Assembly (NCBI RefSeq): GCF_022458895.1
Contig: NZ_JAINFL010000002.1
Span: 868,001-932,000 of the forward strand
Direction of reading: 5' to 3'
From: Roseihalotalea indica
GTDB taxonomy: Bacteria; Bacteroidota; Bacteroidia; Cytophagales; Cyclobacteriaceae
Length of the DNA stretch: 64,000 nucleotides
Below are positions 8,118 to 17,007 of the stretch, one piece after another (position 1 is the first letter of the stretch; each line of letters opens with the position of its first letter). A model generated the notes under the pieces. The model ran no database searches. It was not told the DNA's origin and saw only the letters and a list, made by a program, of their open reading frames with translations. The position numbers and the translations under genes are program-made.

Positions 8118-9908
8118 TTTAGCTAGAGCCTCTTTAATAGCTTTGGCTTTGGAAGAGCCAATTAACTTGGCAAGCTCTTCTTCGGGCACTTCGCGGATAT
8201 TTTTTACTGACTTAAAGTTTTTTAGTAATGATAGAACTGTTTTTTTGCCCACACCTTTAATATCTTCCAATTCGCTTCGTAAGGCTGCATTTGAGCGCTT
8301 CTTCCGGTGAAAAGTAATGGCGAATCGGTGCGCTTCATCTCGGATGCGTTGAATTAGCTTCAGGGATTCCGATTTTTTATCGATATGCAAAGGGTAAGGG
8401 TCTCCCGGAGTGTAAATTTCTTCTAGCCGCTTGGCAATTCCGATGATGGGAATATCGCCATAGATGCCTAGATCTTTTAAAGCCTGACAAGCAGCGCCTA
8501 GCTGTCCTTTACCACCATCAATGACAATTAAGTTGGGGAATTCTGCTTCTTCTTCCTGCAAACGTTTATAACGACGAAACACAATTTCGTACATAGAAGC
8601 AAAGTCATCGGGTCCAACAACAGTCTTAATATTGAATTTACGGTAATCTTGCTTCGAGGGCTTACCATTTTTAAAGCATACCATTGAGGCCACGGGGTTA
8701 GAGCCTTGTAAATTTGAGTTATCAAAACATTCAATATGCATGGGCGGATGCTTCAATCGTAAATCCTCTTGTAATTTTAAAATCACCCGGTTGACGCGTT
8801 GCTTAAACTCCTGCACTCGGTTAACTCGTTCCCGTTTATAATAAAGAGCATTCTTCACTGACATGTCTACTAACTTGCGTTTATCACCAATCTTAGGTAC
8901 AGTGATGATTACTCCTTCAAGCGTTACCGAAACTTCAATGTTGGTAAGAATTTCTTTAGTAACACTTAAATAGCGTTCCCGAAGTTCTACAATCATAAGC
9001 GTAAGAATATCTTCGTCACTTTCATCTAGTTTTTTCTTAACCTCAATAGTTTTTGTTAGAACAATGGTCCCCTTATTCGCCTTTAAGTAATTGATATATG
9101 AAATCTGATCATCTGAAACAATGGTGAATATGTCGGTATCACCAATGTGGGTATTAACAACTACCGATTTTGCCTGATATTTGGTTAGTAGCGAAAGCTT
9201 TTCTTTGTATTGCTGAGCCACTTCAAATTCTAGCGCCTCAGCTGCTTGTTGCATCTTTTCTTTAAAATAAGTACGAGCCACTCCCATATTACCTTTTAAT
9301 ATATTGGCAGCTTGCTCAATATCACGGTTATAATCATCTTCAGATTGTAAATCCTCGCAAGGTCCTTTGCAGTTACCGATATGAAACTCAAGGCATACCT
9401 TATATTTACCAGCTTTAATATTCTCTTCTGAAAGATCATAGCGACAAGTACGAAGAGTATAAAGACTACGAATAAGCTCTAACACATTGTTCATAGCTTT
9501 TATGCTGGCAAATGGACCAAAATAGGTTCCAGCATCAGGAATACGCTGGCGGGTTGGAATGATACGAGGAAAGCGCTCGCTGGTTAGCAGAATAAACGGA
9601 TAACTTTTGTCATCCTTTAGCAGAATATTGTATTTAGGCTGGTTCTTCTTAATCAGGCTGTTTTCCAGTAATAGGGCATCAAATTCAGAATTCACAATGG
9701 TGAACTCGATGGTTCGAATTTCCCGGACCATTTTGGTCGTCTTTCGGTTAGTATTTTTTACTTTATTAAAATAACTACTAACTCTCTTTTTTAAATTTTT
9801 AGCTTTTCCTACGTAAATGAGGTTGCGGTCAGTATCATAATATTTATAAACACCAGGCTGATCAGGAAGTAAGTTAACTTGATCAGGGGTATAGTAAGGT
9901 ATTTCCAT
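8115..9908 (-). CDS. uvrC: Excinuclease ABC subunit C (UvrC)
   Basis: A 597-residue nucleotide-excision-repair nuclease that cuts on both sides of a UvrB-bound lesion. Domains in order: GIY-YIG nuclease (about 14-95, with PGVYKYYD and IYVGKAKNLKKRV), a cysteine cluster (near 155-185), UVR UvrB-binding motif (about 205-240), the RNase H-like endonuclease domain (about 380-540, with ECFDNSNLQG and VIDGGKGQL) and a C-terminal helix-hairpin-helix (DIKGVGKKTVLSLL). Length is normal. Convergent with gldN, sharing its terminator region. Confidence 0.97.
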   Translation of the reverse strand: MEIPYYTPDQVNLLPDQPGVYKYYDTDRNLIYVGKAKNLKKRVSSYFNKVKNTNRKTTKMVREIRTIEFTIVNSEFDALLLENSLIKKNQPKYNILLKDDKSYPFILLTSERFPRIIPTRQRIPDAGTYFGPFASIKAMNNVLELIRSLYTLRTCRYDLSEENIKAGKYKVCLEFHIGNCKGPCEDLQSEDDYNRDIEQAANILKGNMGVARTYFKEKMQQAAEALEFEVAQQYKEKLSLLTKYQAKSVVVNTHIGDTDIFTIVSDDQISYINYLKANKGTIVLTKTIEVKKKLDESDEDILTLMIVELRERYLSVTKEILTNIEVSVTLEGVIITVPKIGDKRKLVDMSVKNALYYKRERVNRVQEFKQRVNRVILKLQEDLRLKHPPMHIECFDNSNLQGSNPVASMVCFKNGKPSKQDYRKFNIKTVVGPDDFASMYEIVFRRYKRLQEEEAEFPNLIVIDGGKGQLGAACQALKDLGIYGDIPIIGIAKRLEEIYTPGDPYPLHIDKKSESLKLIQRIRDEAHRFAITFHRKKRSNAALRSELEDIKGVGKKTVLSLLKNFKSVKNIREVPEEELAKLIGSSKAKAIKEALAK

Positions 9909-9985
9909 AATCAGATAAAATGTAATAGCCGGATTCTACCAGACTAAGAAGCGGTTGTTAACACTCTATGGTTCAGTGTAACTTA

Positions 9986-10579
9986 CTAAAAACTACATAT
10001 GAGCCCAACGCCTGAAAATGTCGGTTTTATATGTGCTAAAAAAGAAAATAGTATACTGTTTTGCTGATGGAGGATAAGATATAAGATAGTATCAAAAGCT
10101 AATAAAAAACCACCCTGCAAGATAATAGACTGGCCATAACCTTTCCAACGAATAGCCTGCAATGTGTTCCTTCGACTTCTCTCAAGTAGATAAAAACCAC
10201 TGACCAAATAGGCTACATCCAGTCCAGCATTAAACAATAGTAACTTTTCCATACCAAATTGCTCTTGTATAGATTCTGACAAGGAAAAGGTTGTAGGGTC
10301 AGAGGTAGAAGCCTGATAATAGCCAAAACCAGATAGCCCTAAGTTTACTACATTCCAAAATACATTCATTTGGTGAAAGTAGTACCGAGGCCCCGAAGAA
10401 TGAACCAACAAAGCTCCACTGATTGCCATATTTCCCACCGCCCATCCGCCCAAAGTAAGCATACCAATACGGGTAATTTGCAATCGCTGTTGGTTGTAAG
10501 AAGTTAGCTCATTAGATTGCGCCCATACACAGTCAACAGTTAATAAGAATGAAAAGACGAAAACCCATTTTTTAATCAT
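9986..10579 (-). CDS. Membrane protein of unknown function
   Basis: A protein of about 197 residues from the ATG at 10579; an in-frame TTG lies 9 nt upstream but is less likely. It has an N-terminal signal-like helix ending VWAQ and four further hydrophobic segments (near 40-58, 77-92, 118-135 and 155-180, counting from the ATG). The pattern AVGNMAISGALL...FHQMNVFWNVVNLGLSGFGYY resembles a small Bacteroidota family of unknown function (possibly DUF6992, from memory). No catalytic motif and no obvious functional neighbours. Confidence 0.65.
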   Translation of the reverse strand: MIKKWVFVFSFLLTVDCVWAQSNELTSYNQQRLQITRIGMLTLGGWAVGNMAISGALLVHSSGPRYYFHQMNVFWNVVNLGLSGFGYYQASTSDPTTFSLSESIQEQFGMEKLLLFNAGLDVAYLVSGFYLLERSRRNTLQAIRWKGYGQSIILQGGFLLAFDTILYLILHQQNSILFSFLAHIKPTFSGVGLICSF

Positions 10580-10665
10580 ACAACACAAGCGTTACAGTAC
10601 GAAAATTGCACAAAGAGAACTCATCTTTATGTTAATTGTTACAAATGTAATTTATAGCGTTGCCT

Positions 10666-11352
10666 ATGGATATTGCAGAAAATATACAGCGAGTTCAGAA
10701 AGAGCTGGCACCCACTAAATGTAAATTGGTAGCTGTAAGCAAGACCAAACCTGTAGAAATTCTTATGACCGCTTATGAGGCTGGCATCCGAGATTTTGGA
10801 GAAAACAAAGTGCAGGAGTTGGCGAGTAAATACGAGCAAATGCCTAAAGATATCCGTTGGCATATGATTGGGCACTTACAGCGTAATAAAGTGAAGTACA
10901 TAGCTCCATTTGTCCATCTCATTCACTCAGTAGATAGCATACGGTTGCTGGAAGAAATCAATAAACAAGGAGCAAAAAACCAGCGGACTATTTCCTGTCT
11001 ATTGCAAGCGCATATTGCTGACGAAGAAAGCAAATATGGTTTTTCAGATGAAGAGCTTTTTCAACTTATCCGTGATGAAACAATTCAGCACCTAAAGTAT
11101 GTACAGGTAGTTGGTTTAATGGGTATGGCGAGTTTTACTCCTAATGAGACGAAGGTACGGCAGGAATTTGAACACCTTAAGTTGCTATTCGATGCACTAA
11201 AGTATAACGATGATTTACCCGATCAGGTAAAGATGGAGGAAATCTCTATGGGCATGAGCAGCGATTATCGTATTGCTGTTGAAGAGGGAAGCACTATGGT
11301 GCGTGTTGGTACCACTATTTTCGGAGAACGAAATTACAACCAGAACCAGTAA
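10666..11352 (+). CDS. YggS/PROSC family pyridoxal-phosphate homeostasis protein
   Basis: A cytosolic PLP-binding protein of about 228 residues with a single-domain alanine-racemase-like fold. The PLP lysine lies in KLVAVSKTKP; further family blocks are FGENKVQE, WHMIGHLQRNK, LMGMASFTPN and MGMSSDYRIAVEEGSTMVRVGTTIFG. Family members buffer free PLP and affect amino-acid metabolism; they have no known enzymatic reaction. The ATG at 10666 is chosen over a TTG 6 nt upstream. The DUF423 gene starts 2 nt after its stop, so the two are probably co-transcribed. Confidence 0.95.
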   Translation: MDIAENIQRVQKELAPTKCKLVAVSKTKPVEILMTAYEAGIRDFGENKVQELASKYEQMPKDIRWHMIGHLQRNKVKYIAPFVHLIHSVDSIRLLEEINKQGAKNQRTISCLLQAHIADEESKYGFSDEELFQLIRDETIQHLKYVQVVGLMGMASFTPNETKVRQEFEHLKLLFDALKYNDDLPDQVKMEEISMGMSSDYRIAVEEGSTMVRVGTTIFGERNYNQNQ

Positions 11353-11353
11353 A

Positions 11354-11731
11354 ATGCAGAAATTTGTATTAATGACAGCGGCTGCCCTTGGGGGACTATC
11401 CGTAATGATTGGCGCATTTGGAGCGCATGCCCTACAAACAACCTTAGAAGCACAGGGAAGAATAGAAACCTTTGAGACGGCGGTCAAATATCAGTTTTAT
11501 CACACATTAGCCCTATTTCTGATAGGGCTGCTGATGTTCAGGCTACAGGACAGATTACTGGATTATGCCGCTTATTCTATGATGGGCGGTATTCTTGTAT
11601 TTTCAGGCTCGCTGTATATTCTATGTCTAAGCGGAGTGCGCTGGCTTGGTGCAATTACTCCAATAGGCGGGTTATTATTTATTGTTGGCTGGGTACTATT
11701 ACTACTATCTGTAGCCAAGAGTAGTCTGTAA
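11354..11731 (+). CDS. DUF423 family membrane protein (YgdD-like)
   Basis: Starting at the ATG at 11354 gives 125 residues, the usual family size, with four hydrophobic helices. The opening LGGLSVMIGAFGAHAL and the VKYQFYHTLALFLIGLL block are the DUF423 signature. Function unknown; inner membrane. Its start lies 2 nt after the yggS-like stop, and its stop is 2 bp from the convergent recR stop. Confidence 0.88.
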   Translation: MQKFVLMTAAALGGLSVMIGAFGAHALQTTLEAQGRIETFETAVKYQFYHTLALFLIGLLMFRLQDRLLDYAAYSMMGGILVFSGSLYILCLSGVRWLGAITPIGGLLFIVGWVLLLLSVAKSSL

Positions 11732-11733
11732 TT

Positions 11734-12345
11734 TTATCCTTCGTAGGCTTTCCGGCTCACAATACTGCGGCCTAAGGTAATTTCATCAGTATACTCAAGC
11801 TCGCTGCCAATGGGCACACCACGCGCAATACTGGTTATTTTTACGTCAAATGGCTTTAATTTCTTAGTAATAAAGAAAGCGGTGGTATCTCCTTCCATGG
11901 TAGAGCTTAATGCTAACAAGACTTCGCTCACTTCAGACTTTTCCTCACCAACACGATGAAGTAAACCTTCTAGCGTTAAATCACTGGGAGAAACTCCTTC
12001 CAGGGGAGAGATTACACCGCCTAGCACATGGTACAGGCCTCTATACTGCGAAGTATTTTCGATGGCAATTAAATCGGTAGCAGTTTCAACAACGCAGATA
12101 ATACTTCGGTCGCGCTGATGGTTTTTGCAGATAGCGCACACAGGAGCATCCGCAATGTTGTGGCAAATCTGGCAATACTGGGTTTTAGTACGTAGCTCTA
12201 CCAGCGCATTAGCCAGAGATTGCGTACGGTCTTCGTCTTGTTTTAAGAGATGTAAGGCCAGGCGTAGGGCAGACTTCTTGCCAATGCCTGGTAACTTAGA
12301 AATCTCGTTAACAGCGTCTTCAATAAGCTTTGAGGGGTATTCCAT
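11734..12345 (-). CDS. recR: Recombination mediator RecR
   Basis: A 203-residue protein with a helix-hairpin-helix (SKLPGIGKKSALRLA), a C4 zinc finger (CQICHNIADAPVCAIC, near 57-72), a Toprim domain (ICVVETATDLIAIE and on) and the C-terminal Walker-B-like segment. RecR with RecO/RecF loads RecA at single-strand gaps. Length and motif order are canonical. Convergent with the DUF423 gene, the stops being only 2 bp apart. Confidence 0.97.
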   Translation of the reverse strand: MEYPSKLIEDAVNEISKLPGIGKKSALRLALHLLKQDEDRTQSLANALVELRTKTQYCQICHNIADAPVCAICKNHQRDRSIICVVETATDLIAIENTSQYRGLYHVLGGVISPLEGVSPSDLTLEGLLHRVGEEKSEVSEVLLALSSTMEGDTTAFFITKKLKPFDVKITSIARGVPIGSELEYTDEITLGRSIVSRKAYEG

Positions 12346-12411
12346 ACAAAGATTAGGTGTGTCTAAAGGCTAAGATAACACCTTTTGGCAAAGATAAGTG
12401 CAGAATATGTT

Positions 12412-12693
12412 TTACTGAATTTCAGCCCCAATCCCTGCATCATGAATGGCATCACACATAGGTTTTAACTCTTCAAATGTTCCTTTTTTTACCGCACATT
12501 TGCCCTTATAGTGGATAATTAAAGTACATTGCTCAGCTTGTTCGTTGGTGTGCTTACATACCTTGATTAAGGTGTTGATAACATGATCAAAGGTGTTATA
12601 GTCATCGTTCAAGACAACCAGGTCCCTCAGGTCCAGCAGTTCTTCGTTAACTGCGGTTTCCACCAAAACATCTTCCTGTATTTCGTAATCCAT
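12412..12693 (-). CDS. clpS: ATP-dependent Clp protease adaptor ClpS
   Basis: About 93 residues from the ATG at 12693; an upstream TTG would add nine residues of no family likeness. The LVVLNDDYNTFDHVINTLIKVCKHTNEQAEQ block is the ClpS N-degron-binding core, with the usual NDD-x-T motif. ClpS delivers N-end-rule substrates to ClpAP. No clp partner is in the window. Divergent from the symporter gene across a short AT-rich gap. Confidence 0.93.
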   Translation of the reverse strand: MDYEIQEDVLVETAVNEELLDLRDLVVLNDDYNTFDHVINTLIKVCKHTNEQAEQCTLIIHYKGKCAVKKGTFEELKPMCDAIHDAGIGAEIQ

Positions 12694-12767
12694 AGTGTTG
12701 AACGTTCTATCAACTAGCAAATTTAAAAAAAAACTGTCACTTTTGACACTCTTATAAACTGTAACAC

Positions 12768-14240
12768 ATGTCGCCAGGATTAGTTTTTATTGTTATTACG
12801 GGATACTTCCTATTGTTGTTAAGTATATCCTATTTTACTTCTCGCAACGCGAATGCCCAAACCTTCTTCACCGGTAACCGGCAGTCGCCCTGGTATTTGG
12901 TGGCTTTCGGGATGATTGGTGCCAGCCTGTCGGGAATAACTTTTATTTCAGTGCCAGGAGAGGTAGGGAATACGCAGTTTTCTTACTTTCAAATGGTGCT
13001 GGGGTTTATTCCGGGCTATGCCTTTATTGCACTGGTGCTCATGCCACTTTACTATAAACTAAACCTGGTTAGTATTTACGGATACTTAGAGCGGCGCTTT
13101 GGTTTTTATGCGTATAAAACGGGCGCTTTCTTCTTCCTGTTGTCGCGCCTGATCGGAGCTTCTTTACGCTTATTTATAGTGGCCAGCGTGCTTCATATTG
13201 CCTTCTTTAGGGCCTTTGGCCTGCCATTTTGGCTAACCGTGTTTGTGGCAATTGCGCTAATTTGGTTGTATACCTTCCGGGGTGGTATTAAAACCATTGT
13301 CTGGACGGATACTCTGCAAACAATGTTCATGCTTTCGTCGGTGGTCATAAGTATCTATTTAATTAAAAATGAATTAGGGCTTTCATTTGGACAGTTAGTA
13401 TCAACCATTCATGAGAGTGAAATGTCGCAAGTGTTTTTCTGGGACTGGCAACTGAATACCAATTTTTTCAAGCAGTTTATCTCGGGAGCTTTTATTGCTA
13501 TTGTAATGACCGGGCTGGATCAGGATATGATGCAGAAAAACCTGACGATTAAAACCCTAAAAGATGCTCAGAAAAATATGTTATGGTTTACTGTAGTATT
13601 GATATTCGCTAATATACTATTCCTTTCGTTAGGCGCCTTACTGTACATGTATGCCAATGAGGTGGGCATCGCAATTCCTGAACGATCTGATAACCTACTT
13701 CCTACCCTGGCTGTCAATCACTTTGATGCTTATGCGGGTATTGTTTTTCTGTTGGGTATTACTGCCGCCGCTTACTCTAGTGCCGACTCAGCACTCACCG
13801 CTCTTACAACCTCTTTTTGCGTAGACTTTCTGGGAATTGGCCGGAACCGAGATGAAGTGAGAGAGGTAGCAAAAGACCGAATTGATAACAAGGTTCGTAC
13901 CCGAGTTCATATTATGTTCTCGGTGTTGTTGCTCATTGTCATTCTGATTTTTAAGGCTATTAATGACGAAAGTGTGATTATGGCTGTGTACCGAGTAGCT
14001 AGCTATACCTATGGCCCTTTATTAGGGCTTTACGCTTTTGGCCTATACACCAAATGGAAAGTCAAAGACCGGCTCATTCCCTGGGTGGCTGTGCTTTCCC
14101 CAATTTTATGCTTCATCATTGACTCAAATTCAGCTACCTGGTTTAACGGGTTTCAGTTTGGCTTTTTTATCCTGATTGTGAATGGCGCCCTTACTTTCCT
14201 GGGCTTATTGCTTATTCGTGATCGAGGTGTAACTGCTTAA
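12768..14240 (+). CDS. Sodium:solute symporter (SSS family)
   Basis: A 490-residue protein with about 13 hydrophobic helices of the LeuT-like SSS fold. Features include the N-terminal FFTGNRQSPWYLVAFGMIGASLSGITFISVPGEV region (Na+ site 2 area), the GGIKTIVWTDTLQ block near 170, GLDQDMMQKN near 247 and the AAYSSADSALTALTTSF segment near 335. Substrate cannot be deduced; this subgroup in Bacteroidota is often annotated generically. Its stop overlaps the convergent ArsR gene by 4 bp. Confidence 0.9.
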   Translation: MSPGLVFIVITGYFLLLLSISYFTSRNANAQTFFTGNRQSPWYLVAFGMIGASLSGITFISVPGEVGNTQFSYFQMVLGFIPGYAFIALVLMPLYYKLNLVSIYGYLERRFGFYAYKTGAFFFLLSRLIGASLRLFIVASVLHIAFFRAFGLPFWLTVFVAIALIWLYTFRGGIKTIVWTDTLQTMFMLSSVVISIYLIKNELGLSFGQLVSTIHESEMSQVFFWDWQLNTNFFKQFISGAFIAIVMTGLDQDMMQKNLTIKTLKDAQKNMLWFTVVLIFANILFLSLGALLYMYANEVGIAIPERSDNLLPTLAVNHFDAYAGIVFLLGITAAAYSSADSALTALTTSFCVDFLGIGRNRDEVREVAKDRIDNKVRTRVHIMFSVLLLIVILIFKAINDESVIMAVYRVASYTYGPLLGLYAFGLYTKWKVKDRLIPWVAVLSPILCFIIDSNSATWFNGFQFGFFILIVNGALTFLGLLLIRDRGVTA

Positions 14241-14626
14241 AGGGAGTTGTGCCATTGTTTCTGATGAAGTTTACTAACGGCTAGCTCGCGGTTTGAGTAA
14301 AGCACTTTATAGGTTTCGTGGTCTTTTTGCAGTACGGCATCTTTATTCATATATTGAAAAAGCTGCTCAATTACGTCTTTAGCCTGATGGCGTATGCGGT
14401 AGTACACAAATTGGTCTACTTGTCGACTATAAACCAATCCGGCATTGCGTAAGTAACTGATATGGCGTGAAGTTTTAGTCTGAGTAAAATCCAACACCTG
14501 TTCCAAGTCAGTAATGCACATTTCAGTTTCCTGGTAAAGCAAATGCAGAATGCGAATACGAGCTTCTTCCGAAAAGGCTTTGAACAGACGTAGACCAAAG
14601 CTAAGGCTAAAATTTTTGACGCGCAT
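14237..14626 (-). CDS. ArsR/SmtB family winged-helix regulator
   Basis: A 129-residue DNA-binding protein. The core ALRLF-type opening (LRLFKAFSEEARIRILHLLYQ), the recognition helix region TQTKTSRHISYLRNAGLV and the wing with VYYRI are typical of ArsR regulators. One Cys (CITDLEQVL) is at the position where some members bind metal, but no Cys pair is visible, so metal sensing is not supported. Stop codon overlaps that of the sodium symporter on the other strand. Confidence 0.9.
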   Translation of the reverse strand: MRVKNFSLSFGLRLFKAFSEEARIRILHLLYQETEMCITDLEQVLDFTQTKTSRHISYLRNAGLVYSRQVDQFVYYRIRHQAKDVIEQLFQYMNKDAVLQKDHETYKVLYSNRELAVSKLHQKQWHNSL

Positions 14627-14788
14627 ATGTTAAAGATTATTATTCGAAAATTGCAATTTTTTGTATTATCTTTAAATGAGACTCATTAAGTGGTTCAATC
14701 AGGGTGTAAAGAATTTGGCCTTAACAGAATCTTTAGTGACTATTTTTGTAAAAATATCGTTAGAAGATACGAAGAAACGATAATTGGT

Positions 14789-15421
14789 TTGAAATATATC
14801 AGCATTTTCGTTGGAATACTGCTTGTGATGGTTGTAGCAGACAAGGTACACGCACAGGGAAGAAGTCAGGTTATCCAACTATCAGGGTTAGTTTTGGGTG
14901 AAGACAGTACTACTGCATTGCCAGGAGTAAATGTATATGTGCCGGTGGCCGGCCGTGGTACATCTACTAACCAGTACGGGTACTTTTCCATGCCGGTGCT
15001 TCCGGGCGATAGCGTGGTCTTTAGCACCGTAGGGCATAAAAGACAATACTATCTGGTACCTGAAAATCGGGTAGAGAGTATGACTGTTATTGTAGAATTA
15101 CAGACTGATACTACTTACTTGCCAGCCATTACGGTATTCCCCTATCCCAGCGAAGAAATTTTTAAAGAAGCACTCTTAGCGCTAAATCTTCCTGATGAGA
15201 ATCAGTATGCTAACATGCGAGATAATCTGGCAGATGATCTGCTAGCGCGTATGTTTGAAGCTATGCCGATGGACGGTAGCATGAACCACCGTTACTTCAT
15301 GGATCAGCAATTTAATCAGGTACAGTATCGGGCGGGCCCTCGCCCTAATCCTTTACTTAATCCATTTGCCTGGGGTGAGTTTATAAAATCCATCAAACGG
15401 GGCGATTTTAAGAAGAAGTGA
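14789..15421 (+). CDS. Secreted CarboxypepD_reg-like domain protein
   Basis: No ATG suits the N-terminus. A TTG at 14789 gives a clean signal peptide (KYISIFVGILLVMVVADKVHA, cut before QG) and is preferred; the frame is open back to a GTG at 14690, which would add 33 residues of no signal character. The mature part begins with a transthyretin-like CarboxypepD_reg domain (LSGLVLGEDSTTALPGVNVYV...STNQYGYFSM...FSTVGHK). The C-terminal 90 residues are unassigned. Such proteins are exported surface or periplasmic proteins of Bacteroidota; the specific role is unknown. Confidence 0.75.
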   Translation: MKYISIFVGILLVMVVADKVHAQGRSQVIQLSGLVLGEDSTTALPGVNVYVPVAGRGTSTNQYGYFSMPVLPGDSVVFSTVGHKRQYYLVPENRVESMTVIVELQTDTTYLPAITVFPYPSEEIFKEALLALNLPDENQYANMRDNLADDLLARMFEAMPMDGSMNHRYFMDQQFNQVQYRAGPRPNPLLNPFAWGEFIKSIKRGDFKKK

Positions 15422-15429
15422 TGAGAGAA

Positions 15430-16917
15430 CTAATTTAGTTTGGATAGCGCAATCACGTTGAAATTATCTTTCCCAGCTCCACACACTGAGCATTGATAAT
15501 CCTCGGGCAAATCCTCAAAACTTGTTCCCTCTTGGATGCCAGCGGTCATATCGCCAATCTCATCATCATAGATACCCATACAATACATACATTGGTGTAC
15601 CAGCTTATCAGAAGATTGGGGTGAACTCTGCTTTTGCTTCTCCAGTGGAGAAGACTTTGCGTTAAGCTGTTCATAATAATTTATGCTTAACTCAATCAGT
15701 AATGAAGGAATAATTTCTTTACTCACCCCCTTGGCAAAATAAATAAACTCGAACAGGTTGGGATTAAAATCCTTGGCATACATAATATTGTATGAGGCCG
15801 GAGCCTGCTCATTATCAAACAAAACCCGCTCAATAACGACCGAGGTAAATAAAATTTTGTGGGCCTTCGTCTTGATAGAAAACGTCAATCCATACGTACT
15901 AATATCACGCTGATCCAGCACCCTTACCAAGTAGTTTTTTAGTTCTAGTGCTTCGTTATCCGCTACCGGAATATGCCAGTTTAGCTCAAGGGAAGAGTGC
16001 CGCATGTTAATACCATATTTGCCCAGCAGTTTTTCCCAGGCCAGCCGATCTTTCTCCGTAATTCCCTTCACCACCAGCGACTTCCAGGGTGTAATGCCAA
16101 TATTTCCAATATTGGTTGCCAGACACTGCTGACAAAGGGCCTGTAAAAATTTTATAGTAAAACGGTTATTGCGCCAATACAATCCCATCCAATACTTATT
16201 ACCCTCCATTAAGTTAATTCCCTCGTAGTAGGGAAAAACCATTTCCGGGTATTGCAAAGGCTGATCAATCCGGTGAGTATTAAAATGTACTTCTTTCTTG
16301 AGAAGCTGATAGATTTTGGGAAAAGAAAGACCACTCTCCTGAGGATTAATCTTTTCAATTGCTTTAGCCACTTTCGCCAGGTCAAACCCATAAATGAGTT
16401 CCGGGCAACACCAGGGCTTTGGGTCTAGCGCTGTGTAACGGAGATAGAGATACCAATAATTATCAATCGGTGAAGCAACAAAGTTGATGTTCCCGGTAAA
16501 CAAAGGCACCATGCCCTGTAGCGGATCAGTAATATTGATTTTATGCGTAGGGATATAATCAAAACTATCCAGCACATAGTGGTAAATATGGGGAGCCAGC
16601 CAGCGGGTTGAAGAAATAATATCCCGGGTAATGTAAGAGCTAACCACATTCTGATGCTGGGTTGCCTGATACTCGTAGGGGAGCGGTAAAGAGGCTAACA
16701 GAAGAGGAAGTATATCAGTCTTTGATTGCTCAACTGGAAACAAAATGTCCTGCCGGGAGCCTAAGTGAATATAGTCTAACCCTAATGCCTGGGCTACTTT
16801 GAGTACTCCCAGCAGGTCGCCAGGAGAAACAATGCCTCCTTTAACAAAGATACGAACGAGCATAATAGGCAAGATAGGATTTCCGGAGGATTCTTTCCAG
16901 AATAACTGATTATTCAT
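15430..16917 (-). CDS. Rubredoxin-domain protein on a nitrite/sulfite-reductase-like scaffold
   Basis: A 495-residue protein and the last gene of the porin-narK-nasA operon. The C-terminal 50 residues are a rubredoxin domain: CMYC near residue 441 and CSVC near 480, the two Cys pairs that hold one iron, with GxxFEDLPEDYxC between them. The preceding 430 residues look like two ferredoxin-like half domains of the nitrite/sulfite reductase superfamily (KGGIVSPGDLLGVLKVAQALGLDYIHLGSRQD near 27-60; IGNIGITPWKSLVVKG near 275-290). The C-x5-C plus C-x3-C set for 4Fe-4S/siroheme is absent. Inferred role: electron carrier or assembly partner for the assimilatory nitrate reductase encoded immediately upstream. 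Confidence 0.8.
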   Translation of the reverse strand: MNNQLFWKESSGNPILPIMLVRIFVKGGIVSPGDLLGVLKVAQALGLDYIHLGSRQDILFPVEQSKTDILPLLLASLPLPYEYQATQHQNVVSSYITRDIISSTRWLAPHIYHYVLDSFDYIPTHKINITDPLQGMVPLFTGNINFVASPIDNYWYLYLRYTALDPKPWCCPELIYGFDLAKVAKAIEKINPQESGLSFPKIYQLLKKEVHFNTHRIDQPLQYPEMVFPYYEGINLMEGNKYWMGLYWRNNRFTIKFLQALCQQCLATNIGNIGITPWKSLVVKGITEKDRLAWEKLLGKYGINMRHSSLELNWHIPVADNEALELKNYLVRVLDQRDISTYGLTFSIKTKAHKILFTSVVIERVLFDNEQAPASYNIMYAKDFNPNLFEFIYFAKGVSKEIIPSLLIELSINYYEQLNAKSSPLEKQKQSSPQSSDKLVHQCMYCMGIYDDEIGDMTAGIQEGTSFEDLPEDYQCSVCGAGKDNFNVIALSKLN

Positions 16918-17007
16918 GGGTTAAAGGAGTTACAATGGACATATCAAGGGTGATCAGCTCTATAAGCCTACCCCATCTTTCCCATTAATTTTACGTTGAT
17001 TAGAAGC

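Noticed and set aside
9962..9985. Possible terminator hairpin (ACACT/AGTGT) upstream of uvrC
   Set aside because: Short stem with a bulge and no T-run.
14676..14783. 35-codon frame MRLIKWFNQG... before the CarboxypepD_reg protein
   Set aside because: No recognisable product and it overlaps the possible upstream extension of the next gene in another frame; a leader peptide cannot be supported.
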